Below are positions 15,636-23,757 of a stretch of DNA of 64,000 bases, piece after piece; positions within the stretch are counted from its first letter, which is position 1; every line of letters starts with the position of its first letter. The notes below the pieces were generated by a model, which worked only from the letters and a program-made list of their open reading frames with translations, was not told the origin of the DNA and made no database searches. Source of the stretch: Planobispora rosea. Lineage in GTDB: Bacteria > Actinomycetota > Actinomycetes > Streptosporangiales > Streptosporangiaceae. The translations under genes were made by a program, and so were the position numbers. The stretch is from assembly GCF_014648175.1 (NCBI RefSeq), contig NZ_BMQP01000037.1, positions 16,694 to 80,693 of the forward strand, given 5' to 3'.

Positions 15636-16493
15636 GTGTCCGACGCACGCGACCACGCATCACCCCAGGCGGGGCCCTCCGCCGACGGGGGCCGCACCCG
15701 CCTGCGAGCCGACTGCGAGCGCTGTTTCGGGCTGTGCTGCGTCGCGCCGGCCTTCACCGCCTCGTCGGACTTCGCGATCGACAAACCGGCCGGGAAGGCC
15801 TGCCCCAACCTGCGGGAGGACTTCCGCTGCGGCATTCACCGGCACCTGCGGCAGCGGGGCTTCACCGGCTGCACCGTCTACGACTGCTTCGGCGCGGGGC
15901 AGCAGGTCTCCCAGGTCACCTTCGGCGGGAAGGACTGGCGGCGCAGACCGGGGACGGCCGGGCAGATGTTCGAGGTGTTCCCGGTCATGCGGAACCTCCA
16001 CGAGCTGCTGTGGTACCTGACCGAGGCGCTGGCGCTGCCCCCGGCCCGCCCGATCCACGCCGAGATCCGCCGGGTGCGCGACGGGATCGAACGCCTCACC
16101 CAGGACGGCCCCGACGCCCTGCTCAAGGTGGACGTGGCGGCGCACCGGCGTGAGGCCGGTGACCTCCTGCAGCGCGCGAGCGAGCTGGCGCGGGCCGGGG
16201 CAGGGGGCAGGAAGAAGGAGCGCAGGGGGGCCGACCTCATCGGGGCCAGGCTCAAGGGCGCCGACCTGCGGGGCGCCAACCTGAGAGGGGCCTACCTCAT
16301 CGGGGCCGACCTGCGCGGCGCCGACCTGCGGACGGCGGACCTCCTCGGAGCCGACTTCCGCGGCGCCGACCTGCGGGGCGCCGACCTCACCGAGAGCATC
16401 TTCCTCATCCGGTCCCAGCTCGACGCGGCCAGGGGCGACGCCACCACGAAGCTGCCGCCCTCCCTCGCCCGTCCCGCCCACTGGCCGGCGTAG
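15636..16493 (+). CDS. Cys-rich domain fused to pentapeptide repeats
   Basis: 285 aa, start GTG preceded by AGGAGATCACC. Residues ~24-95 are a cysteine-rich module (DCERCFGLCC, ACPNL, DFRCGIHRHL, FTGCTVYDCFGAG) that looks like a metal- or cluster-binding domain. A helical middle follows (about 110-185). Residues ~205-265 are eleven or so pentapeptide units of the A(D/N)LxG type (GADLIGARLKGADLRGANLRG onwards), which stack as a right-handed quadrilateral beta-helix. Pentapeptide proteins include DNA mimics that protect gyrase, but this combination has no assigned role. A terminator is not obvious before the convergent methylase gene. Confidence 0.82.
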   Translation: MSDARDHASPQAGPSADGGRTRLRADCERCFGLCCVAPAFTASSDFAIDKPAGKACPNLREDFRCGIHRHLRQRGFTGCTVYDCFGAGQQVSQVTFGGKDWRRRPGTAGQMFEVFPVMRNLHELLWYLTEALALPPARPIHAEIRRVRDGIERLTQDGPDALLKVDVAAHRREAGDLLQRASELARAGAGGRKKERRGADLIGARLKGADLRGANLRGAYLIGADLRGADLRTADLLGADFRGADLRGADLTESIFLIRSQLDAARGDATTKLPPSLARPAHWPA

Positions 16494-16516
16494 CGGTTCG
16501 CGTCAGGTGTCAGGTG

Positions 16517-18397
16517 TCAGGCGTCCGGAGGGGGAGGGACGAGGGTGCCCCGGGCCAGGCCCCGGGCGAGGGCGGCGGTCGCCCGGTCCACGCTCGCGGT
16601 CAGCTCACGCATCCCGGCCTCGAAGGTGAAGATCTTCCGGAAGACGGCACCGTACCGTTCCTGCTCCCGGAGCGGCATGCGCGGCACCTGCGCGCGGCGC
16701 GAGTCGAGACGGGTCGCGCCCGGCGGGGCGCCGGTCGCGGGTGCGAGGGCCAGGGCGCGCACGAACCCGGCGAGGAAGAACGGGTCGAGCCGGCCGGGCT
16801 CCGGTCTCAGCAGGGTGAGACGCGGGCCGAGGAGCAGGCCGGGCTCCTCGGCCACCACGGTCGCCAGAGCGCTGCCCCGGGTGGTCACGACCACGTCCCC
16901 CGGCTCGACCCTGATCCGGCCCTCGGGGCTGGTGCGGGTCTCCACCGGACCCCCGTGGAACACGTGGTGGTCGGTGAGCACGAGATCGCCTGTGCCGTCG
17001 ATGTCGAAACGCCCGGCGGACAGGACGGTCAGTGCTCCGGTCCGCTCCAGCTCCTGGAGGGTGACCGTCGGCGGTTCCCGCCCCGGACCCGGGACGGCCG
17101 AGGGGACCAGGTCCGGGAGGCGTCCGAGTTGCGCGGCCAGGCTCTCCCGGAGGGAGAGATAGAGGTCCGCCGAGGTGTGGCCGTCCGTCCCCAGGTGGCG
17201 GGAGGGGGTGACGTCGACGTCCTCGTCGATCAGCTCGATGATGGGGACCGTACGGCTCTCGCCGGGGCGGTCGAGGTCCGCCTCCGGGTCGGCCTGGAAG
17301 GCGTGCCAGCGCTCGGCCACCGCGCCGAAGCTCGCCGGGCCGGCCTCCGCCATCAGCACGCGTGAGGGGGTACGGCCGCCGCCCGCGGGCTTGCGCAGCA
17401 CCCACAGGTGCGCGGGGAGTGCGGTGCCGGAGGCCATGCCCGGGGGCAGGCCGATGACGGCCTGGAGGGCGCCGCGCCGCAGGAGGTTGCTGCGGATGCG
17501 GCGGCCGGAACGGCGGGCGGCCGTGATCACGGGCATCAGCAGCACCGCGACACCGCCCGGGCTCAGGTGGGCGAGCGCGTGCTGGACCCAGGCGAGCTCG
17601 GACTCGGTCTTGGGCGGCAGGCCGTACTCCCAGCGCAGATCACCGGTGAGCTCGTCGTATCCCCAGTTGCGCTCGTTGAAGGGCGGATGGCAGACCACCG
17701 CGTCCACGGCCACGTCCGGCCAGGCGTCACGCCGGAGGGAGTCGCCCGCCTCGACCGTGCTGTCCACCGGGATCAGGGCCAGGCGCGACTGCGCCAGGCG
17801 CGCGAGGGCGTCCTCGACCTCCTGTCCGCGGACCCGCTCCACCCCGGGGAGCCCGGCCGCAGCGGCGAGCAGGACGCCGAGACCGCAGGCCGGGTCGAGA
17901 ACCGACCTGATCCCCGGTCCGGCCAGCCGCACCATGAAGCCCGCGACCTCGGGCGAAGTCGCCGACAGGCGGCGGGAGTGGACGTCGGCGTAGCGGTCGA
18001 GCAGGAAACGCGTCACCTCGGCGGCGCCCTGCTCCCCAGCGTACTCCCGGACGAGCTTCCAGGCGGAGGCCGGGACGGTGCGCGGTTCACCCGCGCCGCG
18101 GAGGAGCTCGGTGGCCTCGGCGACGACCTCGCCGAGACGCAGGTCGTCCGCGGCGGTCCGGATCTGCTGCCAGACGCGCTCCCGCAACGGGAGCTCCCGC
18201 ACCTTGCCCTGCGCCAGCAACCACGACTCGACGGCGCTCAGCGAGAAGGCGGGGCTGGTCGCGGTCCCTCCGACGGGCCTGGGGAAGTCCTCGTGCCGCC
18301 GCCGCCAGTTGCTCACGGCCGCGCGGCCGACTCCCGCCATCCGCGCGATGTCGGCCGCGGTGACGGTCGCGTCGCCCCCTGCCACTCGGCTCCCCAC
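16517..18397 (-). CDS. Solitary N-6 adenine DNA methylase-like protein with N-terminal HTH
   Basis: 626 aa. The N-terminus is a helix-turn-helix (TAADIARMAGVGRAAVSNWRRR, about 13-34). A class I methyltransferase core follows, with SAM motif DPACGLG at 168-174 and motif IV reading CHPPF at 236-240, where active N6-MTases have (D/N/S)PP(Y/F). The C-terminus (~420-620) looks like a type I specificity-subunit target-recognition domain. No restriction or HsdR-like gene is adjacent. Two GTG starts are possible (18397, or 18385 with GGGGAG upstream). It could be an orphan epigenetic regulator or a catalytically altered DNA-binding protein. Confidence 0.82.
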   Translation of the reverse strand: MGSRVAGGDATVTAADIARMAGVGRAAVSNWRRRHEDFPRPVGGTATSPAFSLSAVESWLLAQGKVRELPLRERVWQQIRTAADDLRLGEVVAEATELLRGAGEPRTVPASAWKLVREYAGEQGAAEVTRFLLDRYADVHSRRLSATSPEVAGFMVRLAGPGIRSVLDPACGLGVLLAAAAGLPGVERVRGQEVEDALARLAQSRLALIPVDSTVEAGDSLRRDAWPDVAVDAVVCHPPFNERNWGYDELTGDLRWEYGLPPKTESELAWVQHALAHLSPGGVAVLLMPVITAARRSGRRIRSNLLRRGALQAVIGLPPGMASGTALPAHLWVLRKPAGGGRTPSRVLMAEAGPASFGAVAERWHAFQADPEADLDRPGESRTVPIIELIDEDVDVTPSRHLGTDGHTSADLYLSLRESLAAQLGRLPDLVPSAVPGPGREPPTVTLQELERTGALTVLSAGRFDIDGTGDLVLTDHHVFHGGPVETRTSPEGRIRVEPGDVVVTTRGSALATVVAEEPGLLLGPRLTLLRPEPGRLDPFFLAGFVRALALAPATGAPPGATRLDSRRAQVPRMPLREQERYGAVFRKIFTFEAGMRELTASVDRATAALARGLARGTLVPPPPDA

Positions 18398-18539
18398 TCT
18401 TCGTCCCAGCGTGTGGGCACCAAGCTATCCGACAGCACGATCGGACGTCGAAGAGCGATCGCGAACACGTGTATCGGATTCACGCTGATCGCGTCAGAGA
18501 GTCTTTTCCGGCGTCACGGGTTCTGTCGGCGATGATCTC

Positions 18540-18545
18540 TAGTCT
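18540..18545 (+). promoter_or_regulatory. Candidate -10 element of leaderless mRNA
   Basis: TAGTCT ends six bases before the ATG at 18552. No Shine-Dalgarno sequence is present. Confidence 0.4.
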
Positions 18546-18551
18546 GCGGCC

Positions 18552-19826
18552 ATGGCCGTATGGGACGAGGTTCGCGACATCATCGACGCCGGCGACCGGC
18601 GCGCGCTCGTGGAACGGATGACTGCCCTGACCGGGGACGAACGCCGCGAGGTGGCGCGGGAGCTGCCGGGATACCTCGAAGTGCTGCGCGAACGCGCACA
18701 GACGGAGGAACGGGCGCGTCAGGCCGGGTGGGAGACCGCAGGCGAGGAGGACGACCGCTGGTTCGACGTGTGGGGCCGTACGGAGCCCTGGGACGACTCC
18801 GGCGAGCTGCTGCGGATCGCGGGGGCCGGGTCGCTGGGCGGTGCTGCCGCCGTGAGCGCCTGGCTCGGCCGCCGAGACCTCCTGACGACCTGGCCTTCGC
18901 CCGACGGCGCGGACCGGCGGGCGTTCGGCGATCCGGGGCCGGTCGTCGCGGTGCTGTCCCGGCGTCCTCCGGAGTGGCAGGCCGAGGCGACGGTGCGGCT
19001 CGTGCGGAAGATCCGTGACGGGCGTGACCCGGGGGCGCCGTTGGCGCTGGCCATGCTCCGCCGTACCGGGATCGAACCGCCGGAGCACGACCCGCTCGTC
19101 GTGGCGTGGCTTCATGAGGAGCCGCGCATGCCGTTCCGGCAGGACCCGCTCCTCGACGCGCTGCTGCCGCGGATCTTCGAGGCGGAGGGCGTGGGCCGCA
19201 CGCTGCGGGACAACACAGGCATGGCCACGGAGCTGGCCGCGCTCGGCGTCGAGGGAAGGGTCCGCCGTGACCTGCTGCTCGACGGATGCGTCCGTCGCTT
19301 CCTGCGCGGCGGGCCGGCTGCCGACCTGAGCTTCTTCGTCCGCCTGCACGAGACGCTGGACCCCGCCCCGGCCGAGGTCGCCCCGCGCGCCCGCGACTAT
19401 CTGCGCCTGCTGCCCACGGCGCCCGGCCCGGTCGCGGAAGCGGCGCTCGCCCGGCTCCGCGGGCTGCCCCCGGGCACGGTCGCCGACCCGGAGGAACTGG
19501 GTGACGCGATGGAGGGACTGCTCTTCCGGGGCGAGGTGAAGCTCGTCGGCGCCGGGCTCTCCTGGCTCGCCGAGCTGTTGCCGCGGGAGGACGTCGACGC
19601 GTTCGCCCCGGCGCTGGCCACGGCCGTGACCCACGACTCACTCGGGATCCAGGGCCGTGCCGTACGGCTGGCGCTCAGGAACGCCGGAAGATGGGGCCCG
19701 GAGGCGAGGGAGATCTTCGCGGGGCTGACGGGGTCGCTCCCCGGCGAGTTCGGCGCGGGATTCGCCGGCGCGTTCGGCGGCGAGCCCGCCTCCGTCCCGG
19801 TCGTGCGCCGCAGAGGCGGGACCTGA
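18552..19826 (+). CDS. Uncharacterised helical-repeat protein (possibly DUF6493-related)
   Basis: 424 aa, soluble, no signal peptide. The sequence is a chain of amphipathic helices of HEAT/ARM character (LVERMTALTGDERREVARELPGYLEVL, AVVAVLSRRPPEWQAEATVRLVRKI, LLDALLPRIFEAEGVGR). It reminds me of the N-terminal part of actinobacterial DUF6493 proteins, which often sit beside SWIM-zinc-finger and MoxR genes; neither neighbour is present here, so I hold that weakly. The gene stands alone and is probably leaderless. Function unknown; a protein-protein interaction scaffold is the most that can be said. Confidence 0.75.
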   Translation: MAVWDEVRDIIDAGDRRALVERMTALTGDERREVARELPGYLEVLRERAQTEERARQAGWETAGEEDDRWFDVWGRTEPWDDSGELLRIAGAGSLGGAAAVSAWLGRRDLLTTWPSPDGADRRAFGDPGPVVAVLSRRPPEWQAEATVRLVRKIRDGRDPGAPLALAMLRRTGIEPPEHDPLVVAWLHEEPRMPFRQDPLLDALLPRIFEAEGVGRTLRDNTGMATELAALGVEGRVRRDLLLDGCVRRFLRGGPAADLSFFVRLHETLDPAPAEVAPRARDYLRLLPTAPGPVAEAALARLRGLPPGTVADPEELGDAMEGLLFRGEVKLVGAGLSWLAELLPREDVDAFAPALATAVTHDSLGIQGRAVRLALRNAGRWGPEAREIFAGLTGSLPGEFGAGFAGAFGGEPASVPVVRRRGGT

Positions 19827-19830
19827 CCGG

Positions 19831-20214
19831 TTACCGGTGCTGGGGCTGCTTGTGCGCGTTCGGCTGAGGGGCGGGCCTGCGGCGGGTGAGTACGAAGATC
19901 AGGCCGCCCCCGATGAGGAGGCCGCTGCCCGCCGCGAGCATGGCCCACGCGCCTCCCTGCTGCGAGCTCTGCTCCGCCAGGTCCGTGGAGGCGAACCCGG
20001 TCCACTTGTCGATCTCCTGGGTGAGCTGCTCGTGGCGCGCGGGGTCGCTCTCCTTGACGGAGTCGGCCTCGCGGGTCAGCTCCTCCGCCTTCGCCAGGTG
20101 GCTGTCGGCGCGGGCTCCCGTCTCACTCGCCCGGGAGAAGGGGATCGCGCTCGCCGCTCCGACGAGCAGACCCAGCACCATCGCCACGATCGAGATCACC
20201 CTGACCGGCTGCAC
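19831..20214 (-). CDS. Small two-TM membrane protein of unknown function
   Basis: 127 aa. An N-terminal hydrophobic segment (VRVISIVAMVLGLLVGAASAIPF, ~4-26) and a second near the C-terminus (AWAMLAAGSGLLIGGGLIFVL, ~88-108) flank a charged helical loop (ADSHLAKAEELTREADSVKESDPARHEQLTQEIDKW) likely to form a short coiled coil. The tail is basic and His/Gln-rich. With two TM helices both ends should face the cytoplasm. No homologous family comes to mind. Its stop lies four bases from the stop of the convergent upstream gene. Confidence 0.7.
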   Translation of the reverse strand: MQPVRVISIVAMVLGLLVGAASAIPFSRASETGARADSHLAKAEELTREADSVKESDPARHEQLTQEIDKWTGFASTDLAEQSSQQGGAWAMLAAGSGLLIGGGLIFVLTRRRPAPQPNAHKQPQHR

Positions 20215-20432
20215 CGAACATCACCTTCCATATGTGTCCACCTCGACCGTGCCCTGCATACGGCGAGGAGGTCGGGCATGTCGGCCCGCCGTCGCGACAC
20301 GGTAGTCCGCCGCCGTGTCCGGCCGCGTCCGCCGCCCGGCGGATGACGCCTCATTCGTCCGGGTGATACGGAGATATGGAGTTATACCAGACGAAGGGGG
20401 TATGGAGCATTTAATCCGACAAAGGGGGAGAA

Positions 20433-20672
20433 ATGGCCGGCAAGAAGATGGAAGGCGACGAGAACCAGCGCCGCCAGGCGGCCCGGGAGGCGCGCAAGTC
20501 CGGTAAGAGCCCGAGCGAGGTGAACGCGACGAAGGGAGGCTCGAAGCAGCGCCACTCCCGTCCCAAGCACGAGCCGCACCACCACGAGGACCGCACGTCC
20601 TCGCCCCACCGGGGCAAGCAGGAGAGCGTCCGGAAGAGCATGAGGCCCAACACCAAGCCCGAGTACGAGTAA
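20433..20672 (+). CDS. Small highly charged conserved-type protein
   Basis: 79 aa, start ATG with AAAGGGGGAGAA upstream. The whole protein is hydrophilic and basic (REARKSGKSPSEV, HSRPKHEPHHHEDRTSSPHRGKQ) with no predicted fold, probably disordered. Similar short proteins beginning MAGKKMEGDENQRR are, to my knowledge, common in actinomycetes without an assigned role. The 218-bp upstream region is unusually AT-rich near the gene (GATATGGAGTTATACC) and contains two similar segments, AGACGAAGGGGG and CGACAAAGGGGG, the second providing the ribosome-binding site. A hairpin overlaps the stop codon. Confidence 0.75.
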   Translation: MAGKKMEGDENQRRQAAREARKSGKSPSEVNATKGGSKQRHSRPKHEPHHHEDRTSSPHRGKQESVRKSMRPNTKPEYE

Positions 20673-20704
20673 CCCCGGACCGGACGCCCCGCCGGTCCGG
20701 TTAC
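20669..20704. terminator. Bidirectional terminator between convergent genes
   Basis: GTAACC-CC-GGACCGG pairs with CCGGTCC-GGTTAC, leaving a two-base bulge and an eight-base loop. It overlaps the stop codons of both flanking genes. Confidence 0.65.
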
Positions 20705-21636
20705 CCGAGGGGATCGCCCGCGGCGACGTCGACGGGGTCGAGCAACTGGTCGGACCGGAGTCCGCGGTGCCCCCGCTCCGGGAGGACACCGGGCTCCCGC
20801 CGTACGGCACGCACCGGCTTCGGGTGACAGGGCCCCGACAGCTCGGAGATCTCCCCGGACAGCGGGCTCGGCACCGGGCTCGGCATCACGTTCAGCACCG
20901 GGTCCGGCGTCGGGACCGGGACCGGGGCGGGGACCGGGCTCTCCGGGGAGGGCACGCCGCCGGAGCGGAAGGCGGCCCTGGCGGCCAGGACCTCGCGGGC
21001 GGCCGCGCACACCTCGCGCAGCGTCGCGCGGACGCGGTCGCGGGCCACCGGATCGGCGATCCTGCCGATGGCGTTGAACTGCCGGGCCCCGGGACGTACG
21101 GCCAGATCGAGGCCGTACACGATGGCACCGCCCGCGCCGAGCAGCCGGCTCACCTCGGTCTGCGCCCAGATCGCCTCGTGCGGGCTCACGCAGGAGGTGA
21201 TCACGGCGACGGGCTTGCCGACCAGGGCGCCTCCCGCCGCCGGGGACGTCGCCCATCGAAGCGCGTGGGCCAGCTGCGGAGGCAGGAGGCTGTGCTCGGG
21301 AACGGTGATCAGCATGCCGTCGGCCGCGGACAACACGCGGCACAGCTCATCGGTCCCCGCCGCGAGCGGGCCGGCGGGGGAGCAGGCCAGGTTCTCCAGC
21401 CCGTCCCAGACCTCGAAACACGCGGAGCTCGCGGAGCCCGCGGAGCCCGCGGAGCCCGGCGACCGCGGGGAGCCGATGGATCGTGGAGAGCTCGTCTCCG
21501 GGAACTCCGAGCGGCCCGGAAGCCCCGAGACTCCGGGAAGCTCCGAGAACTCGGGCAGCTCCAGCGCCACCGCGTCCAGCAACCGGTGAACGTACGCCTG
21601 CGGGCGCAGCACGCCCGCGATCCCCACGATCCTCAT
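20701..21636 (-). CDS. NADPH-dependent FMN reductase-like flavoprotein with low-complexity inserts
   Basis: 311 aa from the ATG at 21636, with GGGTGG upstream. MRIVGIAGVLRPQAYVHRLLDAVALEL is the first strand and phosphate loop of the flavodoxin-like NADPH-FMN reductase family, and SAADGMLITVPEHSLLPPQLAHALRWATSP plus GKPVAVITSC match its later motifs. Two features are odd: an insert of Pro/Ser/Gly repeats after helix 1 (GSAGSAGSA, 9-bp DNA unit near 21424-21455), and a ~100-residue Pro-rich C-terminal extension (PVPAPVPVPTPDPV). The phosphate loop has GVLR instead of the usual GSxR. It probably reduces flavin or a quinone, unless the changes have altered FMN binding. Confidence 0.72.
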   Translation of the reverse strand: MRIVGIAGVLRPQAYVHRLLDAVALELPEFSELPGVSGLPGRSEFPETSSPRSIGSPRSPGSAGSAGSASSACFEVWDGLENLACSPAGPLAAGTDELCRVLSAADGMLITVPEHSLLPPQLAHALRWATSPAAGGALVGKPVAVITSCVSPHEAIWAQTEVSRLLGAGGAIVYGLDLAVRPGARQFNAIGRIADPVARDRVRATLREVCAAAREVLAARAAFRSGGVPSPESPVPAPVPVPTPDPVLNVMPSPVPSPLSGEISELSGPCHPKPVRAVRREPGVLPERGHRGLRSDQLLDPVDVAAGDPLG

Positions 21637-21724
21637 CCACCCACCCATTCGCGTGCGATTAGGGCCGTCCTGCCCCAGAAGGCACAGGGGTAACAAGCGC
21701 CGCGGAACGGATTTCCCAATGGAG

Positions 21725-21738
21725 TGGAAACGTTTTCA
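21725..21738. promoter_or_regulatory. LacI-family type operator TGGAAACGTTTTCA
   Basis: A near-perfect palindrome centred on CG, the classic LacI/CcpA-type box. It lies about 90 bp upstream of the FMN-reductase start (minus strand) and 230 bp upstream of the MmcQ gene. It differs from the operators near both LacI genes in this window. Confidence 0.45.
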
Positions 21739-21813
21739 CAAGCCCACGGAAACCCCGGGAGAACGGTGCCTCATGGCGGGACGTCCGCCGGGCGGGCGAC
21801 GCCGGGTCGTACC

Positions 21814-21859
21814 GCGCGGGCCGGGGCCGGGGCGCGCGGGCCGGGGCCGGGGCGCGCGG
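21814..21859. repeat. 20-bp GC-only tandem repeat, 2.3 copies
   Basis: Unit GCGCGGGCCGGGGCCGGGGC repeated head to tail. It lies inside the 331-bp intergenic region 21637-21967, which otherwise holds only the LacI-type palindrome. Confidence 0.7.
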
Positions 21860-21967
21860 CCTCGCCGGGCATCCCCGGCCGGGACCGGTTTTCCGGGAGC
21901 GGGTGTGGTGTGTGAGAAAAGTTGTCAAACGGGCGGCGGGGCGTGCGGCGCATGCGATCATGGAGCT

Positions 21968-22327
21968 ATGCCCGATTTCGACCGTGTACGTGCCATCGCG
22001 CTGGAACTGCCCGAGGTCGAGGAGGCCGTTTCCTGGGACACGCCCTCGCTGAAGGTCCGCGGCCGGATGTTCCTGCGTCACTACGAGGACCCCGACTTCA
22101 CGGTGGTCAAGGTCTCCCGCGAGGAGCGTGAGGCCCTGACCGGGGAACGTCCCGAGGTCTTCGTCGTGACCCCGCACTACGAGAACTACCCGTACGTGCT
22201 GGTGCGGACGGCCGAGCTGAGCACCGAGGAGTTGCGCGAGCTGGTCACCGAGGCGTGGCGGATGAGCGCTCCCAAGCGGATCGTGCAGGCGTTCGACGGG
22301 GCCGCGACCCCGGGGGACACCCCGTAG
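21968..22327 (+). CDS. MmcQ/YjbR-family protein (second copy)
   Basis: 119 aa. FDRVRAIALELPEVEEAVSWDTPSLKVRGRMFLR and ELVTEAWRMSAPKRIVQAFD carry the family signature, as in the gene at 3868; the two are clearly paralogous families but not recent duplicates. TGGAGC lies a few bases before the ATG. No reaction is known for these CyaY-like proteins. It ends about 125 bp before the LacI gene and is probably a separate transcription unit. Confidence 0.85.
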   Translation: MPDFDRVRAIALELPEVEEAVSWDTPSLKVRGRMFLRHYEDPDFTVVKVSREEREALTGERPEVFVVTPHYENYPYVLVRTAELSTEELRELVTEAWRMSAPKRIVQAFDGAATPGDTP

Positions 22328-22417
22328 TCTCCGCGGTCGCCGTGCCGGACGGCGGAGCGGGACGGAGTTCTGTTCCGTGCCGCGCAACAGGATGGCGTCC
22401 GGCGAGCGCAAGCGGAT

Positions 22418-22429
22418 GCAAATATTTGC
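22418..22429. promoter_or_regulatory. Perfect palindromic operator GCAAATATTTGC
   Basis: A 12-bp perfect palindrome flanked by GCAAGCG on the left and CGCTTTGC on the right, extending the dyad. It overlaps the promoter of the LacI gene (candidate -10 TATAGT at 22441-22446, seven bases before the ATG). This is the probable autoregulatory site. Confidence 0.6.
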
Positions 22430-22453
22430 GCGCTTTGCCATATAGTTTGCGGC

Positions 22454-23443
22454 ATGACACGACGACTTGCAGAGGTGGCCAAGAAGGTCGGGGTGAGCGA
22501 GGCGACGGTCAGCCGGGTGCTCAACGGGAAGCCCGGCGTGTCCGAGGCGACCCGCGAGGCGGTGCTGACGGCGCTCGACGTGCTCGGCTACGAGCGCCCC
22601 ACCCGGCTGCGCGGCGACCGGGCCCGGCTGGTCGGCCTCGTCCTGCCCGAACTGCAGAACCCGATCTTCCCTGCCTTCGCCGAGGTCGTCGGGGGTGCGC
22701 TGGCCCAGCGGGGGTTCACCTCGGTGCTGTGCACCCGGACCGTGGGCGGGATCTCCGAGGCCGACTACGTGGACCTGCTCCTGCAGCAGCAGGTCTCGGG
22801 AGTCGTCTTCGCCGGCGGCCTGTACGCCCAGGCCGACGCCTCCCATGAGCACTACGAGCTGCTCCGGGAGCGCGGACTGCCCACGGTGCTGGTCAACGCG
22901 GCCGTCGAGCACCTGGGTTTCCCCCAGGTCTCCTGCGACGACGTGGTGGCCGCGGAGATGGCGATCGGGCACCTGAAGGCGCTGGGGCACGAGCGCATCG
23001 GCATGGTGCTCGGCCCCAGGGACCACATGCCCTCCCGCCGCAAGCTGGAGACGTTCCTCACCTCGGGCGGTGATCCGGCGCTCGTCGAGCACACGATGTT
23101 CTCCCTGGAGGGAGGGCACGCGACGGCGGCCAGGCTGCTGCGCAAGGGGGTCACCGGCGTCGTGTGCGCCAGCGACCTGCTCGCGCTCGGCGCGGTCCGG
23201 GCGGCCCGCAGGTCGGGGCTGGCGGTCCCCGCCGACGTCTCGGTCATCGGTTACGACGACTCGGCGCTGATGAACTGCACCGAACCGCCGCTGACCACGG
23301 TCCGTCAGCCGATCGACGCGATGGGGCGGGCGGCGGTGGACCTGCTGACGGCGTTGATCGACAAGGCGGTGGTCCCGGCGGACGAGCTGCTCTTCGAGCC
23401 GGAACTGGTCGTACGCGCCTCCACGGCGAGACCGTCCCCCTGA
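22454..23443 (+). CDS. LacI-family repressor of the adjacent sugar ABC operon
   Basis: 329 aa. The N-terminal HTH and hinge are canonical (RLAEVAKKVGVSEATVSRVLNG, then REAVLTALDVLGYERPTRLRG). The rest is the periplasmic-binding-protein-like sensor domain (LVGLVLPELQNPIFP, VSGVVFAGG, SCDDVVAAEMAIGHLKALGH, VSVIGYDDSALM, TTVRQPIDAMGRAAVDLL). It precedes, in the same direction, a solute-binding protein, two permeases and a GH13 glucosidase, so it most likely represses that operon until an alpha-glucoside binds. The transcript ends at a very strong hairpin, so the operon has its own promoter downstream. Confidence 0.92.
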   Translation: MTRRLAEVAKKVGVSEATVSRVLNGKPGVSEATREAVLTALDVLGYERPTRLRGDRARLVGLVLPELQNPIFPAFAEVVGGALAQRGFTSVLCTRTVGGISEADYVDLLLQQQVSGVVFAGGLYAQADASHEHYELLRERGLPTVLVNAAVEHLGFPQVSCDDVVAAEMAIGHLKALGHERIGMVLGPRDHMPSRRKLETFLTSGGDPALVEHTMFSLEGGHATAARLLRKGVTGVVCASDLLALGAVRAARRSGLAVPADVSVIGYDDSALMNCTEPPLTTVRQPIDAMGRAAVDLLTALIDKAVVPADELLFEPELVVRASTARPSP

Positions 23444-23490
23444 GCCCGCCTGGGTTTCCCTGAGCCCGCCTGGGTTTCCCTGAGCCCGCC
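23441..23490. repeat. 20-bp direct repeat at end of LacI gene, 2.5 copies
   Basis: TGAGCCCGCCTGGGTTTCCC occurs twice in tandem, then the first half again. The first copy includes the LacI stop codon, so the repeat looks like a local slippage duplication. Confidence 0.8.
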
Positions 23491-23537
23491 GTCCCGGAGC
23501 CGCTGCCCCGGGCCCGCCGTCTTGAACCCGCCGCCCG

Positions 23538-23572
23538 CGAGGGGGTGACACGGTGATCGTGTCACCCCCTCG
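23538..23572 (+). terminator. Strong terminator after LacI gene
   Basis: CGAGGGGGTGACACG pairs perfectly with CGTGTCACCCCCTCG (15 bp, five-base loop). It separates the regulator from the transporter operon, whose promoter must lie at about 23575-23740. Confidence 0.8.
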
Positions 23573-23757
23573 TCGCGTTGCCGGACATGTGTCACGCCTG
23601 CATCACACCGGTGTGTCACGTAACTTAGTCGTTATATTGCAGTAGTCTGTCGAAACATTGCATGAATGTGTCATGGAGCCTATCGTGATGGCCACGCCGG
23701 GGGCGGATCGCCTGTCTCACTCCGCCGGCGTCCATCCGCACCAGAAGGGTCAGCTCC

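Noticed and set aside
16517..18397. Restriction-modification or phage-defence island
   Set aside because: Only the methylase-like gene is present; neighbours are a pentapeptide protein and a helical-repeat protein without nuclease, helicase or ATPase motifs.
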